NCBI RefSeq assembly: GCF_001698205.1
Contig: NZ_CP016591.1
Span: 372,001 to 436,000 of the forward strand
Direction of reading: 5' to 3'
Origin: Tsuneonella dongtanensis
GTDB lineage: Bacteria; Pseudomonadota; Alphaproteobacteria; Sphingomonadales; Sphingomonadaceae
Length of the DNA: 64,000 nt
The notes below the pieces were generated by a model. It ran no database searches, had not been told where the DNA came from, and saw only the letters and a list, made by a program, of their open reading frames with translations. A program made the position numbers and the translations under genes. Numbering within the stretch: position 1 is the first letter of the stretch; every line of letters begins with the position of its first letter. Below are positions 36,784 through 45,322 of the stretch, one piece after another.

Positions 36784-37917
36784 ATGCGCCATCCCGCCTC
36801 CCTTATCGCCGCACTGGCCGCGCTGCCAGCCCCGCTCCTCCTGTTGGCTGCCTGCTCGTCGCAGCCGCCCGCACCCGATCCGCTGACCAAGGAAGCGCTT
36901 GCGGCAGTGCGGGCCGATCCGGGCGCGCCGACCGAACAACTCGCTCGGGAAATCGACGACCTATTCGCCAACGAGGGCCTCGGCGAAACCCGCGCGGTCG
37001 TCGTCATGCACGCGGGCGAACTCGCCGCCGAACGCTATGCAGCAGGCTACGGGCCCGAGACCCGTTTCGTCAGCTGGTCGATGGCCAAAACGGTCACCGC
37101 GACGATGATCGGCCTGCTGGTCGCGGACGGGCGGCTGACGCTCGACGAGACGCCGCCGATCCCGCGCTGGCGCCGGGCCGGCGATCCGCGCGGAGAGATC
37201 ACGCTGCGCCAGCTGCTTCAGATGCGCAGCGGCCTGCGCCACACCGAATCGGGCGACCCGCCCTACGAATCGAGCGAAGTGCGGATGCTTTTCCTCGACG
37301 GGCGCGACGACATGGCAACCTTTGCCGAATCGCAGCCGCTCGAAGCCGAACCGGGCCGCGAGTTCGAGTATTCCAGCAACACGACGGTCATCCTCGCCGA
37401 CATCGCCGCGCGGGTCCTGACCCGCAGCACCGACCCCGACGTGCGGCGCAAGGCGGTGGCGGACTATCTCCAGACGCGCCTGTTCGGGCCCCTGGGGATG
37501 ACGTCGATGGTCCCCGAATTCGACCGCGCGGGCACGCTGGTCGGCGGGAGCCTGATGCACGGCACGGCGCGCGACTGGGCGCGGTTCGGAGAGTTCCTGC
37601 GCAACAAGGGTAGCTATCGCGGCACGCAGGTCGTCCCGCGCCGCTGGGTCGAGTTCATGACCACTCCATCGCCCCGCAGCGGTCACTACGGTGCCCAGAC
37701 CTGGCTCAACCGCGATCCGCCCGAAGGAAACGATCCCCTGTTCGCCGATCGCGGGCCGAAGAGCCTCTTCGCGATGATCGGGCACATGGGCCAGTACGTC
37801 CTCGTCGCGCCGGACCGGAAGCTCACCGTGGTCCGGCTCGGGCATTCCGACCGGGAGGAACGCCCACCGATGCTGCAGGAGCTGGCCGACGTGGTCGCCC
37901 TCTACCCCGGTACGTAG
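36784..37917 (+). CDS. Serine hydrolase, beta-lactamase class C-like lipoprotein
   Basis: This 377-residue protein begins with a lipoprotein signal ending LLAAC (Cys24). The penicillin-binding fold follows, with S-M-A-K at 99-102 as the nucleophile motif, YSSN near residue 198 as the second motif and a C-terminal GHMGQ region in place of KTG. It may be an esterase, peptidase or lactamase; the sequence does not decide. It overlaps the convergent PhzF gene by 16 bases. Starts upstream of 36784 would cross the divergent gene and lose the signal peptide. Confidence 0.86.
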   Translation: MRHPASLIAALAALPAPLLLLAACSSQPPAPDPLTKEALAAVRADPGAPTEQLAREIDDLFANEGLGETRAVVVMHAGELAAERYAAGYGPETRFVSWSMAKTVTATMIGLLVADGRLTLDETPPIPRWRRAGDPRGEITLRQLLQMRSGLRHTESGDPPYESSEVRMLFLDGRDDMATFAESQPLEAEPGREFEYSSNTTVILADIAARVLTRSTDPDVRRKAVADYLQTRLFGPLGMTSMVPEFDRAGTLVGGSLMHGTARDWARFGEFLRNKGSYRGTQVVPRRWVEFMTTPSPRSGHYGAQTWLNRDPPEGNDPLFADRGPKSLFAMIGHMGQYVLVAPDRKLTVVRLGHSDREERPPMLQELADVVALYPGT

Positions 37918-38687
37918 AGCGCGCCCTCCACAACCGTCGTACACCGGCCCCCGAGCCAGACGCGATCTCCCTCCATCCGGCAGGTGAGGTCGCCGCCGCG
38001 ATCCGAGGCCTGGTGCGCGGTGAAGCTGCCGCGCCCGAGCCTTTCCGCCCAGAACGGCGCAAGCGCCGCGTGGGCCGACCCTGTTACGGCGTCCTCCCGC
38101 GCACCCGGCCCGCCGACGAATACCCGGCTGACGACGTCGCTTGCCGAACCGCGCGCGGTGCACGCGAACTGGTCGTTGCCGATGTGCGACAGGGCTTCGA
38201 AGTCGGGCGAGAGGGCGTGGACCTCAGCCTCGCTGGCGAAGAGGTAGATCCCGTAGCGGTCCGCGTTGCGCCAAGTTTCGAGCGGTCGCGCGCCGAGCAG
38301 TGCTTCGGCGTCGGGCCGTTCGCGCGGCTGAGTGCGAATCGCCCGGAGCGCCAGTTCGTAGCCGCCTGACGCGCGGCGAACCTCGACCGCGTCTCCTGCC
38401 CTCGTAAGGAGCGTGACCCGATCGGCGCCATCGCGGCCGAGGAGAACGTGTCCGCACGCAAGGCTGGCGTGGCCGCACAGCATGAGCTCGGCCCACGGCG
38501 TCCGCCAGCGGACCTCCCACTCATCCGCACGGGGAACGAGGAACGCCGTCGCGGGCAGCTGCAGCTCGTCGGCGATCGCCGCGAGCGCAGCGTCGGGCAG
38601 CCAGTCATCGAGCTGGACGACCCCGGCCGGATTGCCGGCGTACGCCCGGTCGGCGAACGCATCGACGTGCCAGAACGCCAGCTTCAC
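37902..38687 (-). CDS. PhzF family isomerase-like protein lacking the usual catalytic Glu
   Basis: This 261-residue protein has the PhzF fold signature: DAFADRAYAGNPAGVV at the start, CGHASLACGHVLL in the first half and TGSAHAALAPFW in the second. In characterised PhzF proteins a Glu at about position 45 (SETAF motif) is the catalytic base; here the motif reads PATAF, with Ala46. It may therefore be inactive or use another residue. GTG 38687 overlaps the transporter stop as GTGA. It is the last gene of the overlapping set pdxH-transporter-PhzF. Confidence 0.82.
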   Translation of the reverse strand: MKLAFWHVDAFADRAYAGNPAGVVQLDDWLPDAALAAIADELQLPATAFLVPRADEWEVRWRTPWAELMLCGHASLACGHVLLGRDGADRVTLLTRAGDAVEVRRASGGYELALRAIRTQPRERPDAEALLGARPLETWRNADRYGIYLFASEAEVHALSPDFEALSHIGNDQFACTARGSASDVVSRVFVGGPGAREDAVTGSAHAALAPFWAERLGRGSFTAHQASDRGGDLTCRMEGDRVWLGGRCTTVVEGALYVPG

Positions 38688-39637
38688 CGCGCCGGCGCCG
38701 AACCCGCATCGGGCAGCAGTTCCTCGGCTGCGGAGCCGGTTTCGTCGACGAGGCCCTCGGGATCGGGATGAATCAGCACCTCGACCCCGGGAAACTCGGC
38801 CTCGATCTGCGCCTCGAGCTCGTCCATCACCCGATGCGCTTCGGCGACGGTCATGGCGGGATCGACCGCGGCGTGGAACTGGGCGAAGTCGTGCGCTCCG
38901 CTGGTCCGGGTGCGCAGGTCGTGGACACCGCGAAGCTCGGGGTGCGAGGCAATCACCGCAACGAAGGCCTCGCGCCTTTCCTCGGGCCATTCTTTGTCCA
39001 TCAGATGGTCGATCGCTTCGGAGGACGCGCGCCACGCGCCCCAGGCGAGCCACAGCGCGATGCCGAGGCCGAAGGCCGCATCGGCCCCGGCGACGCCGAT
39101 CAACCGGTCGAGCACCAGCGCGGCGATCACCGACAGGTTGAGGAAAAGGTCCGATTTGTAGTGAACGTTGTCGGTCTTGATCGCGAGCGAGCCCGTTCGC
39201 CGGATGACGTAGCGCTGCCAGGCAAGCAAGGCGAAGGTCGCCGCGATCGCCACGAGGGAAACGGCAATGCCCTCGTTCGCCGATTCCACGCGCCCTCCGG
39301 CGACGAGCTGGCCGATGGCGCGCGTCGCAATGCCCACTGCGGACAGCGTGATCAGTACGACCTGAAACATCGCCGCGAGTGCCTCGGCTTTGCCGTGACC
39401 GAAGCGATGGTTTTCGTCGGCGGGCATGGCGGCAATCCACACGCCGACGAGCGTCGCGATGCTGGCCACCAGATCGAGCCCGGTATCCGCGAGACTGCCG
39501 AGCATCGCGGTCGATCCGGTCTGCAACACCGCCCACGCCTTCGAACCGACCAGGAATGTCGCCATCGCGATCGACGCATAGGCGGCACCGCGGGTGAGCC
39601 GCGCGCGATCCGCCGGAGTGAGACCTGTCGCGGTCAT
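38684..39637 (-). CDS. Cation diffusion facilitator family transporter (FieF-like)
   Basis: This 317-residue inner-membrane antiporter should export a divalent metal such as Zn or Fe in exchange for protons. Six spans are visible in the first 210 residues. The metal site is supplied by the LADTGLD segment of span 2 and HYKSD of span 5. A C-terminal cytoplasmic domain with the HDL-type motif and a late HPDPEG follows. The length and motif order are those of FieF. The ATG overlaps the pdxH stop (ATGA) and its stop overlaps the PhzF start (GTGA). No metal-responsive operator was recognised. Confidence 0.92.
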   Translation of the reverse strand: MTATGLTPADRARLTRGAAYASIAMATFLVGSKAWAVLQTGSTAMLGSLADTGLDLVASIATLVGVWIAAMPADENHRFGHGKAEALAAMFQVVLITLSAVGIATRAIGQLVAGGRVESANEGIAVSLVAIAATFALLAWQRYVIRRTGSLAIKTDNVHYKSDLFLNLSVIAALVLDRLIGVAGADAAFGLGIALWLAWGAWRASSEAIDHLMDKEWPEERREAFVAVIASHPELRGVHDLRTRTSGAHDFAQFHAAVDPAMTVAEAHRVMDELEAQIEAEFPGVEVLIHPDPEGLVDETGSAAEELLPDAGSAPAR

Positions 39638-40242
39638 GGATAGAGCAGCGTGCTGGTCCAGCCGCCGTCCGCGGTGCGCACGAAGCGGCGCCGGTCATGG
39701 AGCCGGTTGGGCCGGTCCAGCCAGAATTCGATTGCCTGCGGGTCGAGCGTGAACCCGGTCCAGTAGGGCGGGCGCGGCACTTCCCCTGCGGCCTTGCAGG
39801 CGCTTTCGAGTTCCTCGACGCGGGCGATGTAGGTCGCGCGGTCGTCGAGCGGGCGCGACTGGTCGCTCGCGGCGCTACCGACCTGGCTGGAATAGGCGCG
39901 GCTGTGGAAGTAGGCATCGGCCTGTTCGGGCGTGACTTCGGTCAAGGGTCCTTCGATGCGAATCTGGCGGCGCAGGCTCTTCCAGTGAAACAGCAGCGCG
40001 GCCTGCGGATTGGCGAGGATCTCGCCGCCCTTCCGGCTTTGCGCGTTGGTGTAGAACGTGAAGCCTTCCGCACCCCATTCCTTGAGCAGCACCATGCGAA
40101 CCGACGGGGCGCCGTCGGGCGTAGCGGTGGCCAGCGCCATCGCGTTCGCATCGTTGGGTTCGGCGTCGCGCGCATCGGCGAACCATGTGCCGAACAGGCC
40201 GAGAGGATCGGAATCGGGAAGCGCTGAGCGGTCGGCATCCAT
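39634..40242 (-). CDS. pdxH: Pyridoxamine 5'-phosphate oxidase
   Basis: PdxH oxidises pyridoxamine- or pyridoxine-phosphate to pyridoxal phosphate using FMN. The 202-residue length, the VRMVLLKEW segment, the FMN-binding NAQSRKGGEI, LFHWKSLRRQIRI, and the C-terminal EFWLDRPNRLHDR are all characteristic. The start at 40242 follows GAGAA; the frame stays open further upstream without support. It heads the overlapping operon with the CDF transporter and PhzF. Two tandem copies of GTGTGACAG lie 17-34 bases upstream. Confidence 0.94.
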   Translation of the reverse strand: MDADRSALPDSDPLGLFGTWFADARDAEPNDANAMALATATPDGAPSVRMVLLKEWGAEGFTFYTNAQSRKGGEILANPQAALLFHWKSLRRQIRIEGPLTEVTPEQADAYFHSRAYSSQVGSAASDQSRPLDDRATYIARVEELESACKAAGEVPRPPYWTGFTLDPQAIEFWLDRPNRLHDRRRFVRTADGGWTSTLLYP

Positions 40243-40258
40243 CGTCAAGTTCTCATCC

Positions 40259-40276
40259 CTGTCACACCTGTCACAC
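40259..40276 (-). repeat. Tandem nine-base repeat upstream of pdxH
   Basis: On the minus strand GTGTGACAG occurs twice in direct succession, 17 bases before the pdxH start codon. It could be a regulator site or a simple duplication. Confidence 0.35.
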
Positions 40277-40395
40277 TGTCCTGGAGCAAAACATGCGCCC
40301 TTCGCACCCGCGAGTGCAGCGGCGAATGGCGACCTGGATCGTGCAAGCCATGCCGCGGCCCTACTCCCCCGGCATTCTGTAGGAAAGTCTCGCTT

Positions 40396-40424
40396 CTTGC
40401 GCACCCGGAGCGTGTCACCTAGCT
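40396..40424 (+). promoter_or_regulatory. Candidate heat-shock-type promoter of the J-domain gene
   Basis: CTTG (40396-40399) and CCTAGCT (40418-40424) are separated by 18 bases and resemble the alphaproteobacterial sigma-32 pattern. The -10 ends only eight bases before the ATG, and no ribosome site is present, so a leaderless message would result. Confidence 0.25.
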
Positions 40425-40432
40425 AACACGCC

Positions 40433-41416
40433 ATGGCCGATCCCTATGCAACCCTCGGAGTGCCGCGCAGCGCGAGCGAAAAGGACATCAAGTCCGCATA
40501 CCGCAAGCTCGCCAAGGAGCTGCACCCCGACCGCAACAAGGACAATACGAAGGCCGCAGAGCGGTTCTCGGAAGTGACCCGCGCGTACGACCTGCTGTCC
40601 GACGCGACGAAGCGCGCGCAGTTCGATCGCGGCGAGATCGACGCCGAGGGCAATCCGGCCAATCCGTTCGGTGGCGGGTTCGGGGGCGGATTCGGCGGGG
40701 GTGGCGGCTTCCGTCCCGAAGACCTGCGCGGCCAGAACCCCTTCGGCACCGGCGGCGCCGGAGCCGAGGGTATCGACCTCGGCGACCTGTTCGAAGGACT
40801 GTTCGGCGGCGGCGGGGCACGTTCGGCACGCACGCAGGGACCGTTCGGTGGCGGAGGCGGTTTCGCCGGCCAGCAACGGCGGCCTCCACCGCCGCAAAAG
40901 GGCGGTGACATCGCCTACAAGCTGCGCGTCCCGTTCGTCGACGCGGCGACGCGCAAGGACCAGCGAATCACCCTTGCCGACGGCAAGACGATCGACCTCA
41001 AGCTTCCCGCTGGGGTCGAGGACGGCACCCAGATGCGCCTCAAGGGCAAGGGCCAGCACGGCCCCGGCGGCGCGGGAGACGGCATCGTGACGATCTCGAT
41101 CGACAAGCACGCGTTCTTCCGCCGCGAAGGCGACAACATCCGGCTCGACCTGCCGATCACGCTTGCCGAGGCGGTTGGCGGAGGCAAGGTCAAGGTCCCG
41201 ACGGTGGACGGACCGGTCATGCTGACGATCAAGCCCGGCACTTCGAGTGGCACGACGATGCGGCTCGGGGGCAAGGGTTTCGGCAGGAAGGACGGCAAGC
41301 GGGGCGACCAGCTCGTCACGCTCGAGATCGACCTGCCCGAAGATGTCACGGAACTGGCCAAGCGGCTCGATGGTTGGCAGGACAACCGCAATCTCCGCGC
41401 GAAGATGGGGGTTTGA
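40433..41416 (+). CDS. J-domain co-chaperone, CbpA/DnaJ type without zinc finger
   Basis: This 327-residue protein has an N-terminal J domain (1-68) with the HPD motif that stimulates DnaK. A Gly/Phe-rich linker (about 78-150) and two C-terminal substrate-binding domains (about 160-320) follow. The four CxxCxGxG zinc repeats of true DnaJ are absent, so it is a CbpA-like class II protein. It is divergent from pdxH and followed by the YihY/BrkB gene 23 bases later. Confidence 0.92.
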   Translation: MADPYATLGVPRSASEKDIKSAYRKLAKELHPDRNKDNTKAAERFSEVTRAYDLLSDATKRAQFDRGEIDAEGNPANPFGGGFGGGFGGGGGFRPEDLRGQNPFGTGGAGAEGIDLGDLFEGLFGGGGARSARTQGPFGGGGGFAGQQRRPPPPQKGGDIAYKLRVPFVDAATRKDQRITLADGKTIDLKLPAGVEDGTQMRLKGKGQHGPGGAGDGIVTISIDKHAFFRREGDNIRLDLPITLAEAVGGGKVKVPTVDGPVMLTIKPGTSSGTTMRLGGKGFGRKDGKRGDQLVTLEIDLPEDVTELAKRLDGWQDNRNLRAKMGV

Positions 41417-41439
41417 GCATCCCGCAACCCGGGGAGACC

Positions 41440-42495
41440 ATGGTCGAAGAGGACATCCCCGAGCCTCCGGAACGCGAAATACACACGCTTTCCCCGGAGG
41501 AGCGCCGCAAGGATGCGATCCGCCACCGCCCGGGCTTCCGCAGCCGAGCGGTCAGCACCCTGGGTCCCGGCAGCCGCGTGTTCGAGATCGTCAAGCGCGT
41601 GTCGATCGGTGCCTGGAACGACGGGTTCATCCACGCCGGCAACCTCGCCTACATGGCGATCATCGCGATCTTCCCGTTCTTCATCCTGGGAGCTGCGGTG
41701 TTCTCCGCGATCGGCGAGGAAGGGGAGCGTGCGGCGACCGTCAACGCGGTGATCTATGCCCTGCCTCCGATCGTCGCCAACGTGATCGAACCGGTTGCGC
41801 GGTCGGTCGTCGAGGCACGGAGCGGTTGGCTGCTGTGGCTTGGTGGGCTGGTCGGCCTGTGGACCGTGTCGAGCCTGATCGAGACGATCCGCGACATCCT
41901 GCGCCGCGCCTATGGCACCAGAGCGACCCACGCGTTCTGGAAATACCGCATGTGGTCCGCAGGGGTGATCTTCGCGGCAGTGATCCTGCTCATCGTCAGC
42001 CTGCTGGCGCAAGTGATGATCGGTACGGCGCAGGAGATCATCGACGCCTACCTCCCGCGGCTCGGGAACGCGATCGATGCGCTGCGCTTCAGCCGGATAG
42101 TGCCCGCTGTCGGCCTTTTCGGCTCGCTCTACCTGCTGTTCTACACGCTGACACCCAGCGCCTATCGCAAGCGGCGCTATCCCAAGTGGCCCGGCGCGCT
42201 GGCAACGACGCTCTGGTGGATCGGCGTGACAGTCGCTTTGCCCCCGGCGATCCGCAGCTTCTTCAGCTACGACCTGACCTACGGCAGCCTGGCCGGCATC
42301 ATGATCGCGCTTTTCTTTTTCTATCTCGTCGGACTAGGAATGGTCATCGGCGCGGAGCTCAACGCGGCCCTGGCGGAAACGCCGGAGGAGGCGGAGAACC
42401 GCATCGGTCAGGCCGACGACCGGGCACGGGCAGCGGCCGGTCGGTCGCGCGAACAGATCGAGGCCCAGAAGGCCGAGTACGAGGGAATCGAATGA
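41440..42495 (+). CDS. YihY/virulence factor BrkB family membrane protein
   Basis: This 351-residue inner-membrane protein has about six spans between residues 60 and 310. It carries the family's early segment WNDGFIHAGNLAYMAIIAIFP and the late YGSLAGIMIALFFFYL motif. Long hydrophilic ends of about 50 residues flank the core, the C-terminal one rich in Ala, Arg and Glu. The family role is not settled and the old ribonuclease BN label is wrong. GGGGAG precedes the ATG. Its stop overlaps fabI (ATGA). Confidence 0.88.
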   Translation: MVEEDIPEPPEREIHTLSPEERRKDAIRHRPGFRSRAVSTLGPGSRVFEIVKRVSIGAWNDGFIHAGNLAYMAIIAIFPFFILGAAVFSAIGEEGERAATVNAVIYALPPIVANVIEPVARSVVEARSGWLLWLGGLVGLWTVSSLIETIRDILRRAYGTRATHAFWKYRMWSAGVIFAAVILLIVSLLAQVMIGTAQEIIDAYLPRLGNAIDALRFSRIVPAVGLFGSLYLLFYTLTPSAYRKRRYPKWPGALATTLWWIGVTVALPPAIRSFFSYDLTYGSLAGIMIALFFFYLVGLGMVIGAELNAALAETPEEAENRIGQADDRARAAAGRSREQIEAQKAEYEGIE

Positions 42496-43316
42496 CCAAG
42501 CTCATGGCGGGAAAGCGCGGCCTCATCATGGGCCTCGCCAACGACAAGTCGCTGGCCTGGGGTATCGCCAAGAAGCTGGCCGAGCACGGCGCCGAGCTGG
42601 CGTTCTCGTACCAGGGCGAAGCGCTGGCCAAGCGCGTGATCCCGCTGGCCGAGCAGCTCGGCAGCGACTTCTGCTTCGATTGCGACGTGTCGGAGATGGG
42701 CGCGCTCGACGCAGCGTTCGAGACGCTGAAGGCGCGCTGGGACACGCTCGATTTCGTGGTCCACGCGATCGGCTTTTCCGACAAGAACGAGCTGCGCGGG
42801 AAATACCTCGACACCAGCCTCGAGAATTTCCTGATGACGATGAACATCAGCGCCTACAGCCTGGTCGCGGTGGCCAAGCGGGCGGCCGCGATGATGCCGC
42901 CGCTCGCCGAGGACGGCAGCGGGGGAGGCTCGATCCTCACATTGAGCTACTACGGCGCGGAGAAGGTCATCCCGCACTACAACGTCATGGGCGTCGCCAA
43001 GGCGGCGCTCGAGACAAGCGTGCAGTACCTCGCCAACGATCTTGGTCCGGTGGGCGTGCGGGTGAACGCGGTCAGCGCCGGCCCGATCAAGACGCTGGCC
43101 GCGAGCGGGATCGGCGACTTCCGCTACATCCTCAAGTGGAACGAACTGAACTCCCCGCTGCGCCGCAACGTGACCATCGAGGACGTCGGCGGATCGGGTC
43201 TCTACTTCCTGTCCGACCTGTCGAGCGGCGTGACCGGCGAAGTCCACCACGTCGACGCAGGGTACCATGTCGTCGGCATGAAGCAGGAAGACGCCCCCGA
43301 CATCGCGCTGGGATAA
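42492..43316 (+). CDS. fabI: Enoyl-[acyl-carrier-protein] reductase (NADH)
   Basis: FabI reduces enoyl-ACP in the last step of each fatty-acid elongation cycle. The 274-residue enzyme has the FabI-type nucleotide motif GLANDKSLAWGIA near the N-terminus, SYYGAEKV, and the catalytic Tyr-x6-Lys in HYNVMGVAKAAL. The SAGPIKTLAASGI loop, relevant to triclosan binding, is also present. The start overlaps the YihY/BrkB stop as ATGA. It is convergent with the CapD-type gene, ten bases away. Confidence 0.96.
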   Translation: MTKLMAGKRGLIMGLANDKSLAWGIAKKLAEHGAELAFSYQGEALAKRVIPLAEQLGSDFCFDCDVSEMGALDAAFETLKARWDTLDFVVHAIGFSDKNELRGKYLDTSLENFLMTMNISAYSLVAVAKRAAAMMPPLAEDGSGGGSILTLSYYGAEKVIPHYNVMGVAKAALETSVQYLANDLGPVGVRVNAVSAGPIKTLAASGIGDFRYILKWNELNSPLRRNVTIEDVGGSGLYFLSDLSSGVTGEVHHVDAGYHVVGMKQEDAPDIALG

Positions 43317-43326
43317 GAGGAACGGG

Positions 43327-45276
43327 TCAGCCCGCGGCAGCGTCGCGGTCGTGGACGAGGGTCAGGTCGACCCCGCGACCGCTGGGCTTGTATCCGGCGA
43401 CCAGTCGCCCGAGAATCTCCCGCGCCGCTGGGGAATCTCCCGTCTCGATCGCCCGCTCGATCGCCACGAGATGCGGCTGCAGGTCGCGCCAGGTCATCAT
43501 GTCCTCGTTGGCGCGCACGATCCGGGGATGGTCGGACGGCCGCCCGCCATCGCCGATCAGCAGTTCCTCGTAGAGTTTCTCGCCCGGCCTCAGCCCGGTG
43601 AACGCGATCTCGATATCGCCTTCCGGATTGGCCTCGTCGCACACCGTCAGGCCGGACAATTCGATCATATTGCGCGCCAGATCGACGATTCGCACCGGCT
43701 CGCCCATGTCCAGCAGAAACACGTCGCCGCCCTCGGCCATCGCGCCGGCTTGCAGGACCAGCTGGGCCGCCTCGGGCACGGTCATGAAATACCGGGTAAC
43801 CTCTGGATGGGTGATCGTGACCGGCCCGCCCTCGGCGATCTGCTTGCGGAACAGGGGGATCACCGATCCGCTCGAACCGAGCACATTGCCGAAGCGGACC
43901 ATCGAGAAGACCATGTCGGGGTATTCGGCCTGCAGCGCCTGGAGCACCAGTTCGGCCAGCCGCTTGGTCGCGCCCATGACATTGGTCGGCCGAACCGCCT
44001 TGTCGGTCGAGATGAGCAGGAAGCGCTCGACGCCCGCGGCGTGCGCCGCTTCCGCCAGGGTCCGGGTGCCCACGACGTTGTTGCGGATCCCCTCGAGCAC
44101 GTTCTGCTCAACCAGCGGGACGTGCTTGTAGGCGGCCGCGTGGACGACCAGCGAGGGACGCCAGGCGGCGAGCACTTCGGCCATGCGCCGCCCATCGGCG
44201 ACCGATGCCAGCAGCGGGACCAGCACCGGAACGCTCGCCTCCGGATCGTCGCCCCGTTCCGCGAGCGCTGCCGAGAGCTCCTGGTGGATCGCGTAGAGGT
44301 TGTATTCGGAATGGTCGACGAGCAGCAGCGCGGTCGGTTGCAGGCGCAGGATCTGGCGGCACAATTCGCTGCCGATCGAGCCCCCGGCCCCGCTGACCAT
44401 CACCACCTTGCCGCTGACGTTCCTGCGCAGCAGCGCTTCGTCCGGGGGAATCGGAGCGCGGCCGAGAAGGTCCTCGATGTCGAGCTCACGCAGGTCACCG
44501 ACCGAGATCGTCCCTTTCGCGATATCCGTGAAACTGGGCAATGTCCGCACATGGACGGGAAGGCCGCGCAGCGATTCGAGAATCTCGATCCGCCGCCGGC
44601 GCGATGCCGAGGGAATCGCCAGCAGGATGTCGTCGATTCCGTGTTGCTCGATGAGCCGCATCATCCGACTTGGCGGCAGGATGGGGAGCCCGCGCAGGGT
44701 GGAACCCCAGAGCGCCGCGTCGTCGTCGACGAACGCCTTCACCCGCATCGTGCGTGATGCGGCGATCGCCGCCGCAAGTTCGAGCCCGGCGTTGCCGGCC
44801 CCGTATATCGCCACCCGGCGGCCGGAATCCTTGCTCCATCGCGCAGTGTAGTTCTCGGCAAACATGACGCGGGCCGCGATCCGTGTGCCGCTGACCATCA
44901 GGGCGAGCAGGATGGGCTGGATGAGGCCGAGCGTGCGGGGCACGTTGGTGACCCCGATCAGGGTATACACCGTGGCGAACGGTAGCGTGTAGACCGCCAC
45001 GGCGCGGAAGATCGAGATCAGCGCTTCTGGCCCGGTATGGCGGAAAATCGCCCGGTAGAGGCCGAACGATACGAAGATGGGCAGCGCGAGCGAGATCGAA
45101 ACGATCATCGGCTGCAGCGGGCCATCGTCGATCGGCGGAAAGAAACCGATCCGCAGGTAGAACGCGAGCCAGACGGACAGCGCGCACATCACCACGTCGC
45201 CCGCGAGCGCGATTGCGCGCTTCACGCTGCGAGGGATCAGCAGGACCGCATCGGCAATGCTTTGCCAGCCGTTCAT
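43327..45276 (-). CDS. Membrane nucleotide-sugar 4,6-dehydratase (CapD/PglF/WbpM type)
   Basis: This 649-residue protein starts with four membrane spans (about 12-125). A first Rossmann domain (GAGNAGLELA near 150) follows, then a catalytic SDR domain (GAGGSIGSELC near 300) with STDKAVRPTNVMGATK. In this long type Met replaces the usual catalytic Tyr, as in PglF and WbpM, which convert UDP-GlcNAc to a 4-keto-6-deoxy sugar. It is the last gene of an operon with a PIG-L deacetylase, an initiating sugar transferase and a formyltransferase. That context points to a modified amino sugar as the lipid-linked first residue. No PglE-type aminotransferase is adjacent. Confidence 0.92.
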   Translation of the reverse strand: MNGWQSIADAVLLIPRSVKRAIALAGDVVMCALSVWLAFYLRIGFFPPIDDGPLQPMIVSISLALPIFVSFGLYRAIFRHTGPEALISIFRAVAVYTLPFATVYTLIGVTNVPRTLGLIQPILLALMVSGTRIAARVMFAENYTARWSKDSGRRVAIYGAGNAGLELAAAIAASRTMRVKAFVDDDAALWGSTLRGLPILPPSRMMRLIEQHGIDDILLAIPSASRRRRIEILESLRGLPVHVRTLPSFTDIAKGTISVGDLRELDIEDLLGRAPIPPDEALLRRNVSGKVVMVSGAGGSIGSELCRQILRLQPTALLLVDHSEYNLYAIHQELSAALAERGDDPEASVPVLVPLLASVADGRRMAEVLAAWRPSLVVHAAAYKHVPLVEQNVLEGIRNNVVGTRTLAEAAHAAGVERFLLISTDKAVRPTNVMGATKRLAELVLQALQAEYPDMVFSMVRFGNVLGSSGSVIPLFRKQIAEGGPVTITHPEVTRYFMTVPEAAQLVLQAGAMAEGGDVFLLDMGEPVRIVDLARNMIELSGLTVCDEANPEGDIEIAFTGLRPGEKLYEELLIGDGGRPSDHPRIVRANEDMMTWRDLQPHLVAIERAIETGDSPAAREILGRLVAGYKPSGRGVDLTLVHDRDAAAG

Positions 45277-45322
45277 ACCACCGTTCTCGGAATGCAAGTT
45301 GTCATATGAGCGCAGCAGACGA

